From the NCBI GenBank assembly GCA_964569095.1, contig CAZMTB010000035.1, positions 1 through 17,280 on the forward strand: 17,280 bases of DNA. The letters are read 5' to 3'. Below are positions 14,520 through 17,280 of this stretch, in pieces. A program made the translations under genes and the position numbers. The notes under the pieces are model-generated. The model was given only the letters and a program-made list of their open reading frames with translations. It made no database searches and was not told the origin of the DNA. Every line of letters begins with the position of its first letter. The stretch's first letter is position 1. This DNA comes from JALWSI01 sp964569095 [NCBI: uncultured Aquificales bacterium]. Its GTDB lineage: Bacteria; Thermosulfidibacterota; Thermosulfidibacteria; Thermosulfidibacterales.

Positions 14520-15101
14520 CTAAACGCCGTACCTTCTCAACACCTTCAAGGTGTCCATGAGCTGATCCTTGCTCACGAGAAAGAAGCGCTTCCTAACCCT
14601 TCCCCTGGGGTCTATCACCACGAGGAAGGGAAGGTGCTTTATGGAGTATCCCTTTGCAAGTTCAACGATCTCCTGATCGGTTGCATAGGCAACGGGGAAG
14701 GCGATTCCCCTCTCTTCAATAACCCTCCTGAGGTTCAACAGGGCCTCCTCATCGTCAACTGGATCCAGACACACCCCAAGAATCTCAAGCCACTTAGGAT
14801 GATCCTTCCAAAGGGGCACGAGAGTCTCCTGCTCCAGTCTCACGCAAAGGGGACACTTCTTCATCCAGAAGTAGAGCACCAGATACTTGCCAGAGTAGGT
14901 GAGAGGATCAACGGTTCTGTTGTCCACGGTCTTGAGCAGGAAGGGATGTGCCACAGGGAGGTTCTTCACAGCCCACTGCCTGCCCCACAGGTTCAGTCCT
15001 ATCACCGCCGCCAACACGACTATTATGATGAACCAGTTTATCCTGGCCAGCCTGCGGGGATCAACGTCGCTTGGGGGACGGGGGCTAAATAGCCCTCTCA
15101 T
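14520..15101 (-). CDS. Membrane-anchored TlpA/ResA-like thioredoxin-fold protein
   Basis: Probable periplasmic thiol-disulfide oxidoreductase, or a peroxiredoxin-like AhpC/TSA relative, tethered to the inner membrane. Seen: 193 residues: a positively charged N-terminus, one membrane helix at about 22-39 (NWFIIIVVLAAVIGLNLWG), then a thioredoxin fold with VLYFWMKKCPLCVRLEQE (active site Cys83-Pro-Leu-Cys86), LEILGVCLD, FPVAYATDQEIVELAKGYSI and the cis-Pro loop HLPFLVVIDPRGRV (Pro158). The usual WCxxC Trp is Lys here and the motif is CPLC, so redox potential and partner cannot be predicted. ATG at 15101 overlaps the end of the upstream acyltransferase gene by 17 bp, so they are surely co-translated. 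A link to lipid synthesis is not evident. Confidence 0.88.
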   Translation of the reverse strand: MRGLFSPRPPSDVDPRRLARINWFIIIVVLAAVIGLNLWGRQWAVKNLPVAHPFLLKTVDNRTVDPLTYSGKYLVLYFWMKKCPLCVRLEQETLVPLWKDHPKWLEILGVCLDPVDDEEALLNLRRVIEERGIAFPVAYATDQEIVELAKGYSIKHLPFLVVIDPRGRVRKRFFLVSKDQLMDTLKVLRRYGV

Positions 15102-16200
15102 AGATCCTGTACCTCTTGTAGAGTTTGGCCCCCATGTCTTTGGATATCAGGCTGTTGACTTCGTGGTTATCCTCAAGGGTCCACGAGAGTTCCCCGCCGC
15201 GGTAACCAAGCCCACGACCCGCCTTCAGGCTTGACAAACAGAGCAGAAGTTCCAACCCTTTGCGCCTCCACTCCTTCTTCACGCCCATGGCCACCATGCG
15301 GCCCCTGCTTATGTGGCGAGAGAAGAGAAGCAGCTTGCAGATACCGAAGGGGAAGAGACTGCCTTTGAGCCGTCTCAACACCTGGTTGTAGTCGGGAAGG
15401 CTTACGGAGGCAGCCACCGGTTCGCCTTCCTTCTCAACAAATATGATCGGCTCCGGGTTCACCACGGGCCTCAACCTCTTGGCCATGAACTCTATCTCAT
15501 CCCTGTCTAGAGGAACAAACCCCCAGTTCTCCCCCCATGCGGCGTTGTAGATATCTGCAAACCTCTCTATCTCAAGGTCAAACTCGGACATCCTCATGCT
15601 TCTCACGGTAACCCCAGTCTTCTTCTCCACCCTATCCGCTATTCTGTAGAACCGCTCGGGGACATCCTGGTAGGCATCCATCCAGAAGGCAAAGAGGTCC
15701 TTCACTTTCTCAAGACCGTACCCCTCTAACATCTCGGAATACCACGGGGGATTATAAGGCATCATTATCAGGGGCGGATCGTCAAAGCCCTCAATCAAGA
15801 GCCCACACTCGTGGTTTATGGAGAGATTGAAAGGGCCTCTCAACACCTCAGCTCCCCTCTCCTCTACCCACTGGGAGGCCCTGTCCAGAAGGGCATTGGC
15901 CACGGAGGTGTCTCTCACCGTCTCAAAGAAACCGAAGAAACCCGCCTTCTCTTTGTGAACCTCGTTGTGCCTATGGTCAACCGTGGCCGCTATTCTGCCC
16001 ACAATCCTGCCCACATGGTCCCTCACCACGAAGAAGGCCGAGTCCGCGTGTTTGAAGAAGGGGTTTCTCTCTTTGTCAAAAAACCTCAGCTGATCCACCA
16101 CCAAGGGAGAGACCCAGTTTGGATCGTCTTTGTAGAGCCTCTTGGCCATGGTGATGAAACCAATCAGCCCCTTCCTGTCCCTTACCTCCTCCACCTCCAT
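15085..16200 (-). CDS. GNAT-fold acyltransferase, candidate bacterial ceramide synthase (bCerS family)
   Basis: 371 residues of a two-part GNAT-like family often annotated as hypothetical or dATP pyrophosphohydrolase; by my recollection it includes the Caulobacter ceramide synthase that N-acylates a sphingoid base. Seen: RLYKDDPNWVSPL (21-33), RNPFFKHADSAFFV (45-58), GRIVGRIAATVDHRHNE (64-80), GFFGFFE (87-93), LRGPFNLSINHECGLLIEGFDDPPLIMMPYNPP (120-152), AAWGENWGFVPL (220-231), and a C-terminal GNAT core with the acyl-thioester loop VAMGVKKEWRRKGLELLL (303-320). The loop ends Gly-Leu-Glu rather than the usual Gly-x-Gly/Ala. Its ATG shares one base with the stop of the upstream serine-palmitoyltransferase-like gene (TGATG). 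Family call firm; ceramide role inferred from context. Confidence 0.8.
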   Translation of the reverse strand: MEVEEVRDRKGLIGFITMAKRLYKDDPNWVSPLVVDQLRFFDKERNPFFKHADSAFFVVRDHVGRIVGRIAATVDHRHNEVHKEKAGFFGFFETVRDTSVANALLDRASQWVEERGAEVLRGPFNLSINHECGLLIEGFDDPPLIMMPYNPPWYSEMLEGYGLEKVKDLFAFWMDAYQDVPERFYRIADRVEKKTGVTVRSMRMSEFDLEIERFADIYNAAWGENWGFVPLDRDEIEFMAKRLRPVVNPEPIIFVEKEGEPVAASVSLPDYNQVLRRLKGSLFPFGICKLLLFSRHISRGRMVAMGVKKEWRRKGLELLLCLSSLKAGRGLGYRGGELSWTLEDNHEVNSLISKDMGAKLYKRYRIYERAI

Positions 16201-17280
16201 CAGATGACACCCAAGGCCTTACCCACCTTCTCGAACCTCTCCAGGGCAAAGTCCATCTGCTCAATGGTATGGGTGGCCATGCAGCTCACCCTCAATAAAG
16301 ACTGTCCCGGTGCCACCCCGGGAGGCACCACGGGATTCACGAACACCCCCTCCTGGTGCAGGGCCATGCACATCTGGAAAGTCCTAAGGGGATCCCTGAC
16401 ATAAACGGGAATAACAGGGGTCTCGGTCTTTCCAATGTCAAAGCCCAAGGACCTCAAACCGTTCTGAAGATGGTGGGTCACCCTCCATAGCTGCTCCCTA
16501 CGCTCGGGCTCCTCTTTCAAGATTCTCAAGGCCTCCAGTGCAGCCGCGGCGTTGGGAGGGGAGATGCTGGCACTAAATATGATGGTGCGGGCAATGTGCT
16601 TCAGGTACTCTATAACCTCCCTGGTGGAGGCGGCAAATCCCCCCAGAGATGCCAGAGACTTGCTGAAGGTACCCATGATCACATCCACCTCGTCGGTAAC
16701 CCCAAAGTGCTCTGCGGTACCTGCTCCCTTAGCCCCCATCACCCCAAGGCCGTGGGCGTCGTCCACCATAACTCTGGCACCAAACTCCCTGGCCATGGAG
16801 CATATCTCCGGTAGAGGAGCCAGGTCCCCCTCCATGCTGTACACCCCGTCAACCACGATCATGATCCCCGCATCCCCGGGAATCCTCTCCATGACGTGGC
16901 GAAGGTCCTCCATGGAGTTGTGTCGGTACCTCCTCGTCTTGCCCAACGCCAGCCTGCAACCCTCCACTATGCTGGCGTGGTCAGACTTGTCAGCCACCAC
17001 GTAGTCACCCTTTCCAACCAGGGTGGCAATTATGCCGAGGTTGGTCTGGAACCCCGTGCTGAAGAGAAGGGCAGCCTCCTTGCCCACGAAGGCCGAAATC
17101 TCCTCCTCAAGTTCTAGATGAAGGTCGAGGGTGCCGTTTAGAAACCTCGATCCTGCACAGCCGGTACCGTACTTCTCAATGGCCTTAATGGCCGCCTCTT
17201 TCACCCGGGGATGGTTTGTAAGCCCAAGATAGCTGTTGGAGCCCAGCATCAGGAGACGCTGGCCCTCTATCACCACCTCG
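16200..17280 (-). CDS. Serine palmitoyltransferase-like alpha-oxoamine synthase, 5' end beyond right edge
   Basis: PLP enzyme joining an amino acid to an acyl thioester with loss of CO2. Seen: about 359 residues; the first 45 or so of a 400-residue enzyme lie outside, and the codon at 17276 (GTG) is internal. Relative to that codon: NSYLGL (14-19), [13 protein letters not shown] (37-49), [15 protein letters not shown] (72-86), the PLP-stacking His100 in DHASI, EGDLAPL (149-155), VDDAHGLG (171-178), Schiff-base Lys206 in [13 protein letters not shown], and LLRVSC near the end, finishing GKALGVI. TFSKS and the tail GVI resemble Sphingomonas serine palmitoyltransferase; Gly/Ala-using relatives (Kbl, BioF) usually have GxLGKA or TFGKA. 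It is followed with a one-base overlap by a ceramide-synthase-family gene, supporting a sphingolipid role. Substrate choice cannot be proved from sequence. Confidence 0.85.
   Translation of the reverse strand, partial: EVVIEGQRLLMLGSNSYLGLTNHPRVKEAAIKAIEKYGTGCAGSRFLNGTLDLHLELEEEISAFVGKEAALLFSTGFQTNLGIIATLVGKGDYVVADKSDHASIVEGCRLALGKTRRYRHNSMEDLRHVMERIPGDAGIMIVVDGVYSMEGDLAPLPEICSMAREFGARVMVDDAHGLGVMGAKGAGTAEHFGVTDEVDVIMGTFSKSLASLGGFAASTREVIEYLKHIARTIIFSASISPPNAAAALEALRILKEEPERREQLWRVTHHLQNGLRSLGFDIGKTETPVIPVYVRDPLRTFQMCMALHQEGVFVNPVVPPGVAPGQSLLRVSCMATHTIEQMDFALERFEKVGKALGVI

Noticed and set aside
1-17280. CRISPR array, insertion sequence, phage or defence genes
   Set aside because: No spaced direct repeats, transposase, integrase or toxin-antitoxin frames are seen. 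Genes are packed housekeeping functions.

Overview
This is a chromosomal housekeeping window, most likely from a thermophilic Gram-negative bacterium. Codon choice is skewed to AGG/AGA for Arg and ATA for Ile, and most genes are GC-rich (39 of 60 bases are G or C at 3961-4020). The membrane ATP synthase genes are split off in the order atpZ-atpI-atpB-atpE next to rex, and a serine-palmitoyltransferase-type gene is present. This combination recalls Desulfobacterota and relatives, but no marker here fixes the phylum, so the taxonomic call is weak.

Left block (1-6632, all minus strand, transcribed right to left): glyQ; a CNNM/CBS/CorC membrane protein; hemL (first step toward heme from glutamyl-tRNA); atpZ-atpI-atpB-atpE (membrane sector of the F-type ATP synthase); an 11-bp hairpin; rex (NADH/NAD+-sensing repressor); and pyrE, cut by the left edge. 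glyQ has a very good promoter and atpZ a plausible one.

Middle block (6736-12648, plus strand): divergent from glyQ is a HhH-GPD, iron-sulfur DNA glycosylase of MagIII/endonuclease III type. A 267-bp stretch without an assignable gene follows. Then come rpmB-rpmI-rplT, a KtrA/TrkA-type K+ channel regulator and pheS-pheT, closed by a textbook terminator at 12671-12705. rpmB sits where infC is usually found.

Right block: a separately promoted secreted PKD plus double-PPC protein (12832-14424, plus) ends at a strong terminator. It converges with a minus-strand operon entering from beyond the right edge: a serine palmitoyltransferase-like enzyme (partial), a GNAT acyltransferase of the family that includes the bacterial ceramide synthase, and a membrane-anchored TlpA-like thioredoxin. 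The stop and start of the first two overlap. The first two genes could make a ceramide-type lipid: condensation of Ser with an acyl thioester, then N-acylation.

I see no tRNA, rRNA, CRISPR array, insertion sequence or phage gene. The items most worth following up are the putative sphingolipid pair, the composition-mosaic secreted protein, two genes that appear to lack a canonical start codon where one is expected, and the unexplained folded or open region upstream of rpmB.
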